This document shows, in pieces, positions 28,683 through 38,654 of a DNA stretch of 64,000 bases. How positions within the stretch are numbered: position 1 is the first letter of the stretch; the number at the start of each line of letters is the position of its first letter. Under the pieces are notes generated by a model. It made no database searches. It had not been told where the DNA came from and saw nothing but the letters and a program-made list of their open reading frames with translations. The position numbers were made by a program, and so were the translations under genes. Location: NCBI GenBank assembly GCA_004557125.1, contig SFET01000001.1:1-64000 (forward strand). The letters are read 5' to 3'. This stretch comes from Clostridiales bacterium (GTDB taxonomy: Bacteria; Bacillota; Clostridia; Christensenellales; Aristaeellaceae).

Positions 28683-30020
28683 ATGGCAATGAATCTCAAA
28701 ATGACCGGTGTGACCGGTTTCGTAGCTCCCAGCGAGCTGGACAAGATGGCCGTCATGATGAACGCAGCAAACGAGGTGCTGCTCTCCCGCACGGGCGCGG
28801 GCAGCGACTTCCTGGGCTGGCTGGATCTGCCGGTGAACTACGACAAGGAAGAGTTCGCACGCATTCAGGCGGCCGCGAAGAAGATCCAGGGCGACAGCGA
28901 CGTGCTGGTCGTCATCGGCATCGGCGGCTCCTACCTGGGCGCGCGCGCAGCCATCGAGTTCTGCAAGGGCCAGATGTACAACGGCATTCGCGAGGCCGGC
29001 ATCCCCGAGGTCTACTTCGTGGGCAACAACATCTCCTCGTCCTACCTCAACGACGTGGTGAAGATCATCGGTCAGCGCGACTTCTCCGTGAACATCATCT
29101 CCAAGTCCGGCACCACCACCGAGCCCGCCATCGCCTTCCGCATCTTCAAGAAGCTGCTGGAGGAGAAGTACGGCACGGAGGGTGCGAAGGGCCGCATCTA
29201 CGCCACCACCGACAAGGCGCGCGGCGCGCTGAAGGCGCTGTCCGATGCAGAGGGCTATCAGACCTTTGTGGTTCCGGACGACGTCGGCGGCCGCTTCTCC
29301 GTGCTGACCGCCGTGGGTCTGCTGCCCATCGCCGCAGCCGGCGTGGACATCGAAGTGATGATGAAGGGCGCACAGGACGCGCGCGAGGTCTGCAAGGGCG
29401 GCGACATGTCCACCAATCCCTCCTTCCAGTACGCGGCGCTGCGCAACATCCTCTACCGCAAGGGCAAGGGCACCGAGATCCTGGTCAACTACGAGCCCGC
29501 GCTGACCATGATGGGCGAGTGGTTCAAGCAGCTCTACGCCGAGAGCGAGGGCAAGGATCACAAGGGCATCTTCCCCACCGCCGCCAACTTCTCCACCGAC
29601 CTGCACTCCATCGGCCAGTTCATTCAGGACGGCACCCGCAACCTGTTCGAGACCGTGCTGTGGGTGAACACGCCCCGCTCCGAGGCCACCATTGAGGAGG
29701 CTGCCGAGGACATCGACGGCCTGAACTACCTGGCCGGCAAGAGCGTGCAGTTCGTCAACTCCAAGGCCTATCAGGGCACCCTGATGGCCCACATGGACGG
29801 CGGCACCCCCAACATCATCATCGAGATCGACGAGGCCGACGCATATCACTTCGGCTACCTGGTCTACTTCTTCGAGAAGGCCTGCGGCCTGTCCGGCTAC
29901 CTGCTGGGCGTGAATCCCTTCGATCAGCCCGGCGTCGAGGCCTACAAGAAGAACATGTTCGCCCTGCTGGGCAAGCCCGGCTTTGAGGAGCGCCGCAAGG
30001 AGCTCGAGGCCCGGCTGTAA
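28683..30020 (+). CDS. pgi: Glucose-6-phosphate isomerase
   Basis: The enzyme interconverts glucose-6-phosphate and fructose-6-phosphate in glycolysis. The ATG at 28683 lies 8 bases after GGAG and gives 445 residues, as in the short Gram-positive form. [21 protein letters not shown] and [11 protein letters not shown] are family signatures. The C-terminal active-site segment N-P-F-D-Q-P-G-V-E is present. It is monocistronic, and its product feeds GlmS. The repeat element starts 10 bases after the stop. Confidence 0.97.
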   Translation: MAMNLKMTGVTGFVAPSELDKMAVMMNAANEVLLSRTGAGSDFLGWLDLPVNYDKEEFARIQAAAKKIQGDSDVLVVIGIGGSYLGARAAIEFCKGQMYNGIREAGIPEVYFVGNNISSSYLNDVVKIIGQRDFSVNIISKSGTTTEPAIAFRIFKKLLEEKYGTEGAKGRIYATTDKARGALKALSDAEGYQTFVVPDDVGGRFSVLTAVGLLPIAAAGVDIEVMMKGAQDAREVCKGGDMSTNPSFQYAALRNILYRKGKGTEILVNYEPALTMMGEWFKQLYAESEGKDHKGIFPTAANFSTDLHSIGQFIQDGTRNLFETVLWVNTPRSEATIEEAAEDIDGLNYLAGKSVQFVNSKAYQGTLMAHMDGGTPNIIIEIDEADAYHFGYLVYFFEKACGLSGYLLGVNPFDQPGVEAYKKNMFALLGKPGFEERRKELEARL

Positions 30021-30029
30021 GACACGCCG

Positions 30030-30350
30030 GTGGACGGGGGAGTAAACTCCCCCGCCACTGCCACCCCTACCAGTTTTTGCTTGAATCCTGCGGATTCCGG
30101 CCGCAAAAACTGCAAAGAAGCGATTTTTCTTGTAGCAGTCGCGTCTCCGAAGGAGCCGCGACCAGCCCGGGCGAATCCTTCGGATTCCAGCCCGGTGCTG
30201 CCGGCCGCTGCAAAGCATTGCAGTGCGGCCGGTGCATTTCTGAAAATGAGATTTTCATTCAGAAAAATCAGCCCCGTGGTCGCCGTACATGCCGTCGACC
30301 ACGATTAAAGCACGAAAGGGCTTCGACCATCTCGTGCTTTCCCGGGGTTT
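30030..30350 (+). repeat. Intergenic hairpin-array repeat, copy A
   Basis: Eight consecutive hairpins fill this gap: 30030-30058, 30071-30112, 30138-30162, 30167-30195, 30201-30232, 30238-30264, 30276-30302 and 30307-30340, ending with CCCGGGGTTTTT. The first ~125 bases and the last ~55 bases match copy B at 36862-37068; the middle, hairpins 4-7, is extra. Stems differ between copies in a compensatory way: hairpin 2 arms are CAGTTTTTGC/GCAAAAACTG here and CAGATTTTGC/GCAAAATCTG there. The stem GAATCC-GGATTC occurs in hairpins 2 and 4. I do not recognise the family. Confidence 0.85.
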
Positions 30351-30363
30351 TTCGACAGTGTGT

Positions 30364-30392
30364 GGAGATCCGCGTTTGCGGATCTCCTTTCT
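30364..30392 (+). terminator. Terminator after repeat copy A
   Basis: A perfect 10-bp stem (30364-30373 with 30378-30387, arms GGAGATCCGC and GCGGATCTCC) with a 4-base loop is followed by TTTCTTGTT. Confidence 0.85.
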
Positions 30393-30413
30393 TGTTGCAC
30401 CCATATATTGCAT

Positions 30414-30443
30414 TTGCATTGCCGTTTGTGTTCGTGTCATAAT
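30414..30443 (+). promoter_or_regulatory. Putative promoter of the DUF3810-like gene
   Basis: TTGCAT (30414-30419), 18 bases, CATAAT (30438-30443). Confidence 0.5.
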
Positions 30444-30478
30444 GGAATCATTGAAATACCTTTTTCCCGGAGGACGAC

Positions 30479-31396
30479 ATGAAGAAACGGCTGCTGCGCG
30501 CCGCGCTTTGCACCCTGCCGCCCATGCTGCTCTGCATGGCTGTGCGGCTGCTTCCCATGTTCGCAGAGCACTGGTCGGCTTGGGTCGCGCGGCCCATGCT
30601 GCAAACAATTGCATTGATCGGCGGCAGGCTGCCCTTCCCCCTGATGGAGTGGGGCGTACTTGCACTGCTGGTTGCCCTCTGCATCGGCTTCATATACCGG
30701 CTGTGCAGGCGGGGTGTGCTGCATGCCGCCGTCTGTACGCTGAAACGTATATGCCTGCTTCTGATGGCGCTGGTCTGGCTGCTTGCCGCGCTGTGGTACC
30801 CCCTCTACTTCGCGGAAGCGCCGCTTCGGATCACGGTCACATCTGCGCAGCTGGCCGCTTCCTGCCGGACCCTGATCGATGATCTGAACGCAGATTCGCT
30901 TGACTTTTCCGAGGTTCCCGACGATCTGCCCGCCAAGTACGCCGCCTTTCCCGGCTGGATGCAAGTGCTGAACCTCGCGGGCTTTGCATCCTTCCTCACC
31001 GGGGAAGCGCTGATCTCGCCGGAGCTGCCCAATGCGGCGGTTCCCTTCGTGGCGGTGCATGAGTCCATGCACACCCTGGGCCATGCGGACGAGGGCAGGA
31101 CGAACCTGGCCGCCTGGGCAGAATGCCTGCGCCGGGGCGGAGTATACGCCGATTCCGCGCGACTGTGGGCGCTGAAGGACAGCCTTGCGCTGCTGCGTCG
31201 GGTGGATTCTGGCGCATGGTCGTCCATTCGTTCGGAGCTTCCGCCGCAGTTGGATCGTCTGATCTCGCAGCTCGGCGGCGAGACGGCCCCGCCCGGAGAC
31301 GGTGCGCTGGCCGTGCTCGCGCCGCTGGGGCTTGCGGAGTCCGTGCAGAACTACGAAATTCTGGCGCTGTATCTTGCGGCAGAAATGCCCATCTGA
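30479..31396 (+). CDS. DUF3810-type membrane protein with HExxH motif
   Basis: This is a 305-residue protein with three N-terminal hydrophobic helices (about residues 7-25, 55-78 and 88-106) and a C-terminal domain carrying V-A-V-H-E-S-M-H-T-L-G-H-A-D-E-G-R-T-N-L-A-A. The H-E-x-x-H plus a downstream acidic residue and Asn is the conserved block of DUF3810, likely a membrane-tethered zinc peptidase-like protein with unknown substrate. GGAGG is 6 bases before the ATG. The rluA promoter lies inside its last codons, so the two are only loosely linked. Confidence 0.7.
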   Translation: MKKRLLRAALCTLPPMLLCMAVRLLPMFAEHWSAWVARPMLQTIALIGGRLPFPLMEWGVLALLVALCIGFIYRLCRRGVLHAAVCTLKRICLLLMALVWLLAALWYPLYFAEAPLRITVTSAQLAASCRTLIDDLNADSLDFSEVPDDLPAKYAAFPGWMQVLNLAGFASFLTGEALISPELPNAAVPFVAVHESMHTLGHADEGRTNLAAWAECLRRGGVYADSARLWALKDSLALLRRVDSGAWSSIRSELPPQLDRLISQLGGETAPPGDGALAVLAPLGLAESVQNYEILALYLAAEMPI

Positions 31397-31402
31397 TATA
31401 AT
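31374..31402 (+). promoter_or_regulatory. Promoter of rluA-sfp
   Basis: TTGCGG (31374-31379), 17 bases, TATAAT (31397-31402), overlapping the end of the preceding gene. Confidence 0.65.
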
Positions 31403-31438
31403 AGGATCGTGATTGGGTAGACAAAGGAGCGCGATGGC

Positions 31439-32407
31439 GTGAAGGAATTCATCATTTCCGCCGCGGACGACGGTCGGAAGCTGGAGAAGTGGCTGATCCG
31501 GGAGATGCCCACGGTGGGCATGGGCATGCGTCAGAAGCTCTACCGGCAGAAGTGCTTCCGGCTCAACGGCGCACACGTCAAGGGCGACGCGCGGCTGGCC
31601 AAGGGCGACGTGCTGCAAATCTATGCAAGCGACGCACTGTTCGAGAAGCCCCGCCGGGAGGATCCCTTCCTCTCGAAGATTCGCCCCGAGCTGCGCATCC
31701 TCTACGAGGACGAAAACCTGCTGCTGGCGGACAAGCGCCCCGGCCTGATGGCCCACCCCGACGCAAGCGAGAAGGTGCGCACGCTGCTGACCCACGCCCA
31801 GGCCTATCTCTATCAGAAGGGCGAATATGATCCCGCCGAGCCCGGGGCCTTCGCACCGGCGCTGTGCAACCGCATCGACCGCTTCACCGGCGGCATCGTG
31901 ATCATCGCCAAGAACCGCGCGGCCATGCAGGTGCTCAACCAGAAGATTCGCGACCGGGAGATCGGCAAGTTCTACTACTGCATCGCGCTGGGCAGCTTCT
32001 CCCGCCGGGAGGGCCTGCTGGACAACTGGATCGTCAAAGCCCCCGGCGCGAAGAAGGTCTCCGTCAGTGACCGCACGGTTCCCGACGGCCAGCGCGCGCA
32101 GACGAAGTACCGGGTGCTCTGCCAGAAGAACGGCCTGAGCCTGGTGGAGTGCGAGCTGCTCACCGGGCGCACGCACCAGATTCGCGCCCAGATGGCTCAT
32201 GCGGAGCATCCGCTGCTGGGCGACAACCAGTACGGCGATCCCCGACGCAACGAGAAGTACGGCCGCAGCTATCAGGCGCTCTACGCCTACAAACTGCGCT
32301 TCGACTTCAGCAGCGACGCGGGCCCGCTCAACGGCCTGAAGGGCCGGGAGTTCACCGTGCCCGAGGTGCGCTTCATCGCCGAATACTTCCCGGAGTACCG
32401 CCCATGA
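31439..32407 (+). CDS. RluA-family 23S rRNA pseudouridine synthase
   Basis: The enzyme isomerises uridine to pseudouridine in RNA (RluC/RluD-like). It has 322 residues from a GTG start 9 bases after AAAGGAG. An S4-like RNA-binding domain covers residues ~1-65 (R-Q-K-L-Y-R-Q-K-C-F-R-L-N-G). The catalytic motif is C-N-R-I-D-R-F-T-G-G (Asp near residue 147), and T-G-R-T-H-Q-I-R-A-Q-M-A-H is the C-terminal signature. The target uridine cannot be told. Its stop overlaps the sfp start (ATGA). Confidence 0.9.
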   Translation: MKEFIISAADDGRKLEKWLIREMPTVGMGMRQKLYRQKCFRLNGAHVKGDARLAKGDVLQIYASDALFEKPRREDPFLSKIRPELRILYEDENLLLADKRPGLMAHPDASEKVRTLLTHAQAYLYQKGEYDPAEPGAFAPALCNRIDRFTGGIVIIAKNRAAMQVLNQKIRDREIGKFYYCIALGSFSRREGLLDNWIVKAPGAKKVSVSDRTVPDGQRAQTKYRVLCQKNGLSLVECELLTGRTHQIRAQMAHAEHPLLGDNQYGDPRRNEKYGRSYQALYAYKLRFDFSSDAGPLNGLKGREFTVPEVRFIAEYFPEYRP

Positions 32408-32982
32408 GCCTGCTGCTGTATGGCGAGATTCGCCCGATTGAAGCCGTCCCCGACTTCGGCCCGGCGCTTTGCGAACACCTGCGCGCCAAGACCAACCCCA
32501 CCGTTCATGCCGCCAGCATCGCCGCATGGAGCTTGCTGGCCGGGGGTCTGCGCATACTGGGTCTGGAAGAACTGCCCGAAGTGCATTTCGAGCCCAACGG
32601 CAAGCCTTACTTTGTGAACAGCTCCCTCTACTTCAGCCTGAGCCACAGCGGAAAGCTGGCCGTCGTGCTGATCTCGGAGGAACCCTGCGGCGTGGACATC
32701 GAACTCGTGCGCCCGGAGGTGGCCGAGCGCCTGCGGGAGCGCTGTCTCTCCGACGGGGAGCGCGCACGGGGCTGCGACTTCTTTGAAATTTGGACGGAGA
32801 AGGAGTGCATCGCCAAGCTGGACGGCAGCGGCATGCGCAGCCATCCCAGCGAAATCGACACGCTGGATCCCCGCTGGAACGGCCACTTCTTCACGACGCG
32901 CGTCCGCGACAGCGCCGGTCAGGCCTACGCCCTCAGCGCCCTGTGCGGGGAGATTGAAAACCTATCGATCATCAAAAAATGA
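32404..32982 (+). CDS. 4'-phosphopantetheinyl transferase, Sfp type
   Basis: The enzyme moves phosphopantetheine from CoA to a Ser of carrier proteins. It has 192 residues. The three Sfp motifs are present: G-K-P-Y-F (P1-like), Y-F-S-L-S-H-S-G (P1a) and C-G-V-D-I-E (magnesium ligands), then W-T-E-K-E-C-I-A-K (P3). No polyketide or peptide synthetase is in the window, so it may serve carriers encoded elsewhere or act as the main AcpS. It overlaps rluA by 4 bases, suggesting coupled translation. Confidence 0.88.
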   Translation: MSLLLYGEIRPIEAVPDFGPALCEHLRAKTNPTVHAASIAAWSLLAGGLRILGLEELPEVHFEPNGKPYFVNSSLYFSLSHSGKLAVVLISEEPCGVDIELVRPEVAERLRERCLSDGERARGCDFFEIWTEKECIAKLDGSGMRSHPSEIDTLDPRWNGHFFTTRVRDSAGQAYALSALCGEIENLSIIKK

Positions 32983-33022
32983 CACCGATGCGTGATTTCA
33001 CACCCCGGTGTCATTCATTTTA
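32978..33022 (+). terminator. Bidirectional terminator between sfp and murF
   Basis: A perfect 10-bp stem (32978-32987 with 33006-33015, arms AATGACACCG and CGGTGTCATT) is followed by CATTTTAT, with A6 on the other side. Confidence 0.85.
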
Positions 33023-33024
33023 TC

Positions 33025-34382
<1,358 letters not shown>

Positions 34383-34386
<4 letters not shown>

Positions 34387-35429
34387 GCGCGAACCTCCTT
34401 CAGTGCCAGATCGATGATCCGCTGGCACAGGGTATTGTAGTCGATGCCCACCGCCGCGGCCTCCTGGGGCATCAGGCTGGTGGGGGTCATGCCCGGCAGG
34501 GTGTTGATCTCCAGGAAGTAGATGTCGCCCTTCTCATCCACGATGTAGTCCGAGCGGGAGTAGCCCTTCAGGCCCAGGGCGTTGTGCACGGTCAGTGCCG
34601 CCTGACCCAGCCTGCGCTCGATCTCAGGATCGATGGGCGTGGGGCAGATTTCCACCGTCGCGCCCGCCTGATACTTGTTCACGTAATCATAGAAGCCCTT
34701 CTTGGGGATGATCTCGATGGAGGGCAGCGCCTTTCCATCCAGCACGCCCACGTCGATCTCCCGGCCCTTGACGTACTGCTCCACCACCACGCGCTCCAGG
34801 CCCAGATTCATCTTCAGCGCGGCAGCCAGCTCCGCCTCGGTGTATGCGATGGACACGCCGATGGAGGAGCCGCTGTCCACGGGCTTGACGACCACCGGCA
34901 GCTGTGTCTTTTCCACGATGCCGGGGATTTCATCCTCGGTGTATGTATAGGTGCGCCAGGCCGGAGTGCGCACGCCCAGCGGCGCGATGATCTGCTTGGT
35001 CAGGTCCTTGTCCATGGCCAGCGCGCTGCCCAGACAGCCGCTGCCGGTGTAGGGCACGCCCAGCAGATCCAGTGTCGCCTGGATGCGGCCGTCCTCGCCG
35101 CACGCGCCGTGCAGGCCCAGGAACACCACGTCCGCCATCTGACACAGCTCCAGCACGCCCTTGCCGATCTTGCTGCGGCTGACCCACTTGCGGGAGGCCT
35201 TCACCTTTTCGAGATCCGGTGCCTGGGAGCCCACCTGCGCCTCTCGGATCTCCGGCAGCTCGTCAAAGATACGCTCGAGGGGCACATCCACGTCCTCCAG
35301 TCCGAAGAACATATCCACCAGCACCGCCTGATGACCCAGGCTGCGCAGTGCCTTGCAGATCAGCGTGCCGCTGGTGATGGAGACGTTACGCTCCATGCTC
35401 AGTCCGCCGCACAGCACAACAATTTTCAT
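34383..35429 (-). CDS. ddl: D-alanine--D-alanine ligase
   Basis: Ddl joins two D-alanines for MurF. The ATG at 35429 gives 348 residues and starts K-I-V-V-L-C-G-G-L-S-M-E-R; GGAAAGG lies about 12 bases upstream. ATP-grasp motifs are V-K-P-V-D-S-G-S-S-I-G-V-S and E-I-N-T-L-P-G-M-T-P. The frame is open further up but that part has no site or homology. Serine rather than lactate specificity cannot be read reliably; with MurF it makes normal D-Ala-D-Ala the best guess. Confidence 0.95.
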
Positions 35430-35541
35430 ATGCGCGTCCGCCTTTCCGAAGCTCCGCTGCAGGGGCGCATGTCGCCCGCCGTTCGGCGCTTCCACATTCA
35501 TATTTCAGAAAGGAGGGTTGCAATACAACTCTCCATGCTCG

Positions 35542-35550
35542 ATTATAGCA
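35542..35550 (-). promoter_or_regulatory. Extended -10 of the ddl-murF promoter
   Basis: Leftward TATAAT (35547-35542) preceded by TGC; no good -35. Confidence 0.6.
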
Positions 35551-35653
35551 CCTTTTCCCGCCCCTTTCCCCTCTTTTTTCGTTAAGAGCGCGCCTTGCGA
35601 CCGCACAGCCGTGGGATTCTTACATTAAAATGCACAGCAGCGCCGCCGAAGCA

Positions 35654-35683
35654 TTTACATTTCCCCTCATTTTGTGGTATACT
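35654..35683 (+). promoter_or_regulatory. Promoter of the GNAT-like gene
   Basis: TTTACA (35654-35659), 18 bases, TATACT (35678-35683) with TGG before it (extended -10). Confidence 0.65.
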
Positions 35684-35717
35684 TGATACGGTTTTAATAC
35701 GGAAGGAAGTGTCCGAC

Positions 35718-36854
35718 ATGGTGGAAATCCGGGAAGTGCGCAGCAAGGCGGATCTGAAGCGGTTCGTTACCTACCCGAACCAGCTCTATCACGACGTGCC
35801 CCAGTACATGCCGCCGCTGATCTCGGAGGACATGGCCGATTGGAACCGCAAGGGCAATCCTGCCTTTGCGTACTGCGACGCGCGCTGCTGGCTGGCGCTG
35901 CGGAACGGTGAGATCGTAGGCCGCATCGGCGCAATCCTCAGCCGCAAGTCCAACGAGAAGTGGAACACCCGCCGGCTGCGCTTCACCCAGGTGGATTTCA
36001 TCGACGACTTCGAGGTCTCCAGGGCGCTGTTTGACACGGTGGAGAACTGGGCGCGGGAGCTGAACTGCGACGAGGTGCACGGCCCGCTGGGCTTCACCGA
36101 CCTCGACCGCGAGGGCATGCTCATCGAGGGCTTCGACCAGAAGAGCATGTTCATCACCTACTACAACCACCCCTACTACCTGACCCACCTGGAGAAGCTG
36201 GGCTACGTCAAGGACGTGGACTGGGTGGAGTTCCTCATCGACATCCCTGCGCCGGAGGATCCCATCACCGAAAAGCTGGACCGCCTGGCCCAGCGCGTGG
36301 AGCGCATGACCCACCTGCACGTGGCGAAGCTCAACAGCCGCCGGGACTACAAGCCCTACGTGCGCAAGGTGTTCGACCTGATCAACCTCTGCTACGCCCA
36401 TCTCTACGGCACGGTGGATCTTTCCGACGAGCAGATCAAGAAGTACGCCGACAAATTCATTCCGCTGATCAACCCGGAGCTGGCCTGCTTCGTGCTGGAT
36501 GAAAATGAAAATCTGGTGGCCTTCGGCGTGACCGCGCCCTCCATGGCGGCGGCGATCAAGAAGCACAACGGCCACATGTTCCCCCTGGGCTTCATCGACA
36601 TCCTGAAGGCGCTGAAGGTCAACGACACGCTGGATCTCTATCTGATCGCCGTGCACCCGGACTACCGCAACCGCGGCGTAAACGCCATATTGATGAACCA
36701 CGTGCTCAAGGGCTGCCATCAGATGGGCATCACCGTCGCCGAGACCGGCCCCCAGCTGGAGACCAACGAAAAGATTCAGAACCAGTGGAGCATGTTCAGG
36801 TACCGCAACCACAAGAAACGCCGCTGCTGGGTCAAGCAATTGGGCAATACATAA
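35718..36854 (+). CDS. GNAT-fold protein of unknown substrate
   Basis: This is a 378-residue protein. The N-terminal part (L-Y-H-D-V-P-Q-Y-M-P-P ... L-A-L-R-N-G-E-I-V-G-R-I-G-A) and C-terminal part (L-I-A-V-H-P-D-Y-R-N-R-G-V-N-A) read as GNAT-fold segments, the latter with the acetyl-CoA loop form R-N-R-G-V. The family is common in Clostridia and Bacteroidota and has no assigned substrate. GGAAGGAAG is 8 bases before the ATG. It is monocistronic, with repeat copy B starting 8 bases after the stop. Confidence 0.75.
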   Translation: MVEIREVRSKADLKRFVTYPNQLYHDVPQYMPPLISEDMADWNRKGNPAFAYCDARCWLALRNGEIVGRIGAILSRKSNEKWNTRRLRFTQVDFIDDFEVSRALFDTVENWARELNCDEVHGPLGFTDLDREGMLIEGFDQKSMFITYYNHPYYLTHLEKLGYVKDVDWVEFLIDIPAPEDPITEKLDRLAQRVERMTHLHVAKLNSRRDYKPYVRKVFDLINLCYAHLYGTVDLSDEQIKKYADKFIPLINPELACFVLDENENLVAFGVTAPSMAAAIKKHNGHMFPLGFIDILKALKVNDTLDLYLIAVHPDYRNRGVNAILMNHVLKGCHQMGITVAETGPQLETNEKIQNQWSMFRYRNHKKRRCWVKQLGNT

Positions 36855-36861
36855 TACTATT

Positions 36862-37068
36862 GTGGCGGGGGAGTATCTCCCCCGCCACTACCACCCCCTC
36901 CAGATTTTGCTTGAATCCTTCGGATTCCGGCCGCAAAATCTGCAATGAAGCGATTTTCTTGTAGCAGTCGCGCCTGCCATTGGCAGAGGCGCGACTGCTA
37001 TGCCGACCACGATTATAACACGAGATAGCTGCGGCCCTCTCGTGCTCTCCTGGGGTTTTGACAGTCTG
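36862..37068 (+). repeat. Intergenic hairpin-array repeat, copy B
   Basis: This is the shorter copy of the element at 30030-30350. Hairpins: 36862-36888 (12-bp perfect), 36901-36942 (CAGATTTTGC/GCAAAATCTG with inner GAATCC-GGATTC), 36962-37000 (11-bp outer stem TAGCAGTCGCG/CGCGACTGCTA) and 37019-37044 (CACGAGA/TCTCGTG), ending CTGGGGTTTTGACAG. Relative to copy A it lacks the central hairpins. Both copies lie on the same strand directly downstream of a gene. Confidence 0.85.
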
Positions 37069-37100
37069 AGCGCCCTGAACCGCCGTTCGGGCGCTTTTTC
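37069..37100 (+). terminator. Terminator after repeat copy B
   Basis: A stem 37069-37075 with 37089-37095 (AGCGCCC/GGGCGCT), extended inside by GAAC/GTTC, is followed by TTTTC. Confidence 0.8.
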
Positions 37101-37124
37101 TGCGCCTGCGCGGGCCATCGACGG

Positions 37125-37153
37125 TTGACGCGGGGAACGCAAGCTGTTATAAT
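37125..37153 (+). promoter_or_regulatory. Promoter of trpS
   Basis: TTGACG (37125-37130), 17 bases, perfect TATAAT (37148-37153). The ~65-base leader is too short for a T-box. Confidence 0.85.
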
Positions 37154-37226
37154 TGCAGTGTGGAAATGTTTGCATCGCAGTCATCCTACCCCTCCGGGGA
37201 GGGACGCGCATCGGAGGTATAAAGAA

Positions 37227-38240
37227 ATGGAACAGCAGATTCAGGCCAAGAAACGAATCTTTTCCGGCATCCAGCCCACGGGCAATCTGACCCTGGGCAA
37301 CTACATCGGCGCGCTGCGCAACTTCAACCTGCTTCAGGATGAGTACGACTGCCTGTACTCCATCGTGGACATGCACGCCATGACCGTGCGCCAGAACCCG
37401 ACCGAGCTGCGCAAGGCCTGCCTGCGCACCATGGCCATCTTCCTGGCCAGCGGCCTTGATCCCAAGAAAAACATCATCTATTTCCAGAGCCAGGTGCCCC
37501 AGCACGCGGAGCTGGCGTGGGTGCTGAACTGCTTCACCTACATGGGCGAATTGCAGCGCATGACCCAGTTCAAGGACAAGTCCGCCAAGCATGCCGACAA
37601 CATCAACGCAGGCCTGTTCACCTACCCGGTGCTGATGGCTGCCGACATCCTGCTCTACCAGACCGATCTGGTGCCCATCGGCTCCGACCAGAAGCAGCAC
37701 CTGGAGCTCAGCCGCGACATCGCCGAGCGCTTCAACGGCGTGTACGGCGACGTGTTCACCGTGCCTGAGGGCTACTTCCCCAAGGTTGGCGCGCGCGTGA
37801 TGTCCCTGCAGGAGCCCACCCGCAAGATGAGCAAGTCCGATTCCGAGGAGACCTACATCGCCATCCTCGACAAGCCTGAGGTCATTCGCCGCAAGATGCG
37901 CCGCGCCATCACCGACTGCGACAACTGCGTGCGCTTCGACCCCGAGAACAAGCCCAGCGTATCCAACCTGATGAGCATCCTGTCCGCCCTCTCCGGCATG
38001 ACAATGGATGAAATCACCGCCGAGTACGACGGCAAGGGCTACGGCAAGTTCAAGGATGCCGTCGCCGACTGCGTGATCGCGGCCCTTGAGCCCATCCAGA
38101 AGCGCTACGACGAGATCAGCGCCGACAAGGGCTACCTTCAGGACGTGCTCATGGACGGCGCCGAGCGCGCCACCGCCCTGGCCCAGCGAACCATGTTCAA
38201 GGTGCGCAGGAAGATCGGCTACGCTCCGTTCAAGCTGTAA
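37227..38240 (+). CDS. trpS: Tryptophanyl-tRNA synthetase
   Basis: TrpS charges tRNA-Trp. It has 337 residues from the ATG 8 bases after GGAGGT. The class I HIGH-like motif is P-T-G-N-L-T-L-G-N-Y-I-G-A-L and the KMSKS motif is R-K-M-S-K-S-D-S-E-E. It is monocistronic with its own promoter; no tryptophan T-box is visible, unlike leuS at 50531. Confidence 0.97.
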   Translation: MEQQIQAKKRIFSGIQPTGNLTLGNYIGALRNFNLLQDEYDCLYSIVDMHAMTVRQNPTELRKACLRTMAIFLASGLDPKKNIIYFQSQVPQHAELAWVLNCFTYMGELQRMTQFKDKSAKHADNINAGLFTYPVLMAADILLYQTDLVPIGSDQKQHLELSRDIAERFNGVYGDVFTVPEGYFPKVGARVMSLQEPTRKMSKSDSEETYIAILDKPEVIRRKMRRAITDCDNCVRFDPENKPSVSNLMSILSALSGMTMDEITAEYDGKGYGKFKDAVADCVIAALEPIQKRYDEISADKGYLQDVLMDGAERATALAQRTMFKVRRKIGYAPFKL

Positions 38241-38261
38241 CCGAGGGAGTTTATAGGATTT

Positions 38262-38303
38262 GCGGGAGGGGGTTTTCTTTGGCAAAAGAAAACCCCCTCC
38301 CGC
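38262..38303 (+). repeat. 19-bp perfect inverted repeat after trpS
   Basis: 38262-38280 pairs perfectly with 38285-38303 around a GGCA loop (arms GCGGGAGGGGGTTTTCTTT and its complement). It could terminate trpS, but its length and A/T block inside the stem are more like a mobile or repeat hairpin. Confidence 0.75.
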
Positions 38304-38351
38304 ACCCTCCCCAAAGAAATCACATAAATATTTATTATTCAACATAGACCT

Positions 38352-38384
38352 TTTGTGCGCCTGCCATGGTGACAGGCGCACAAA
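38352..38384 (+). repeat. 12-bp inverted repeat
   Basis: TTTGTGCGCCTG (38352-38363) pairs perfectly with CAGGCGCACAAA (38373-38384) across a 9-base loop. Confidence 0.7.
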
Positions 38385-38424
38385 GCGAAATGAGGACAAC
38401 ATCCCGTTTCCTTATTGTATGTTT

Positions 38425-38552
38425 AATTATCTTCCTTCCTGACGCAAGCCGCTATCTTAGCAGCACACAAAACGACACTGGAAGAATATTCCTCTTCCAT
38501 ATTCTATTATCATCCCTGACGCAAGCCGCCACCATGGCGGCGCAGCGTCCAA
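38425..38552 (+). repeat. Two direct copies of a ~50-base hairpin unit
   Basis: CCTGACGCAAGCCGC occurs at 38438-38452 and 38515-38529, each preceded by a T/A-rich TTATC-x-TC stretch and followed by a short hairpin: GCCGCTA/TAGCAGC in the first, GCCGCCA/TGGCGGC in the second, so the loop-closing pairs change together. Both continue into AAACGA-like sequence. Confidence 0.7.
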
Positions 38553-38591
38553 ACGATAATAATTTTAATTTATTTTCCCATATTGAAGAGT

Positions 38592-38639
38592 CCAGAGAAA
38601 CTAAGTTTCTCTGGCGAGGTCCAGGGGCAGAGCCCCTGG
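38592..38639 (+). repeat. Tandem hairpins just before rsmH
   Basis: An 11-bp stem (38592-38602 with 38604-38614, arms CCAGAGAAACT and AGTTTCTCTGG) and an 8-bp stem (38621-38628 with 38632-38639, arms CCAGGGGC and GCCCCTGG) end 5 bases before the rsmH ribosome binding site. They could be a terminator pair or affect rsmH translation. I see no consensus promoter for rsmH in the 38241-38654 gap. Confidence 0.6.
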
Positions 38640-38654
38640 CGGCGGGAGGTTGTT

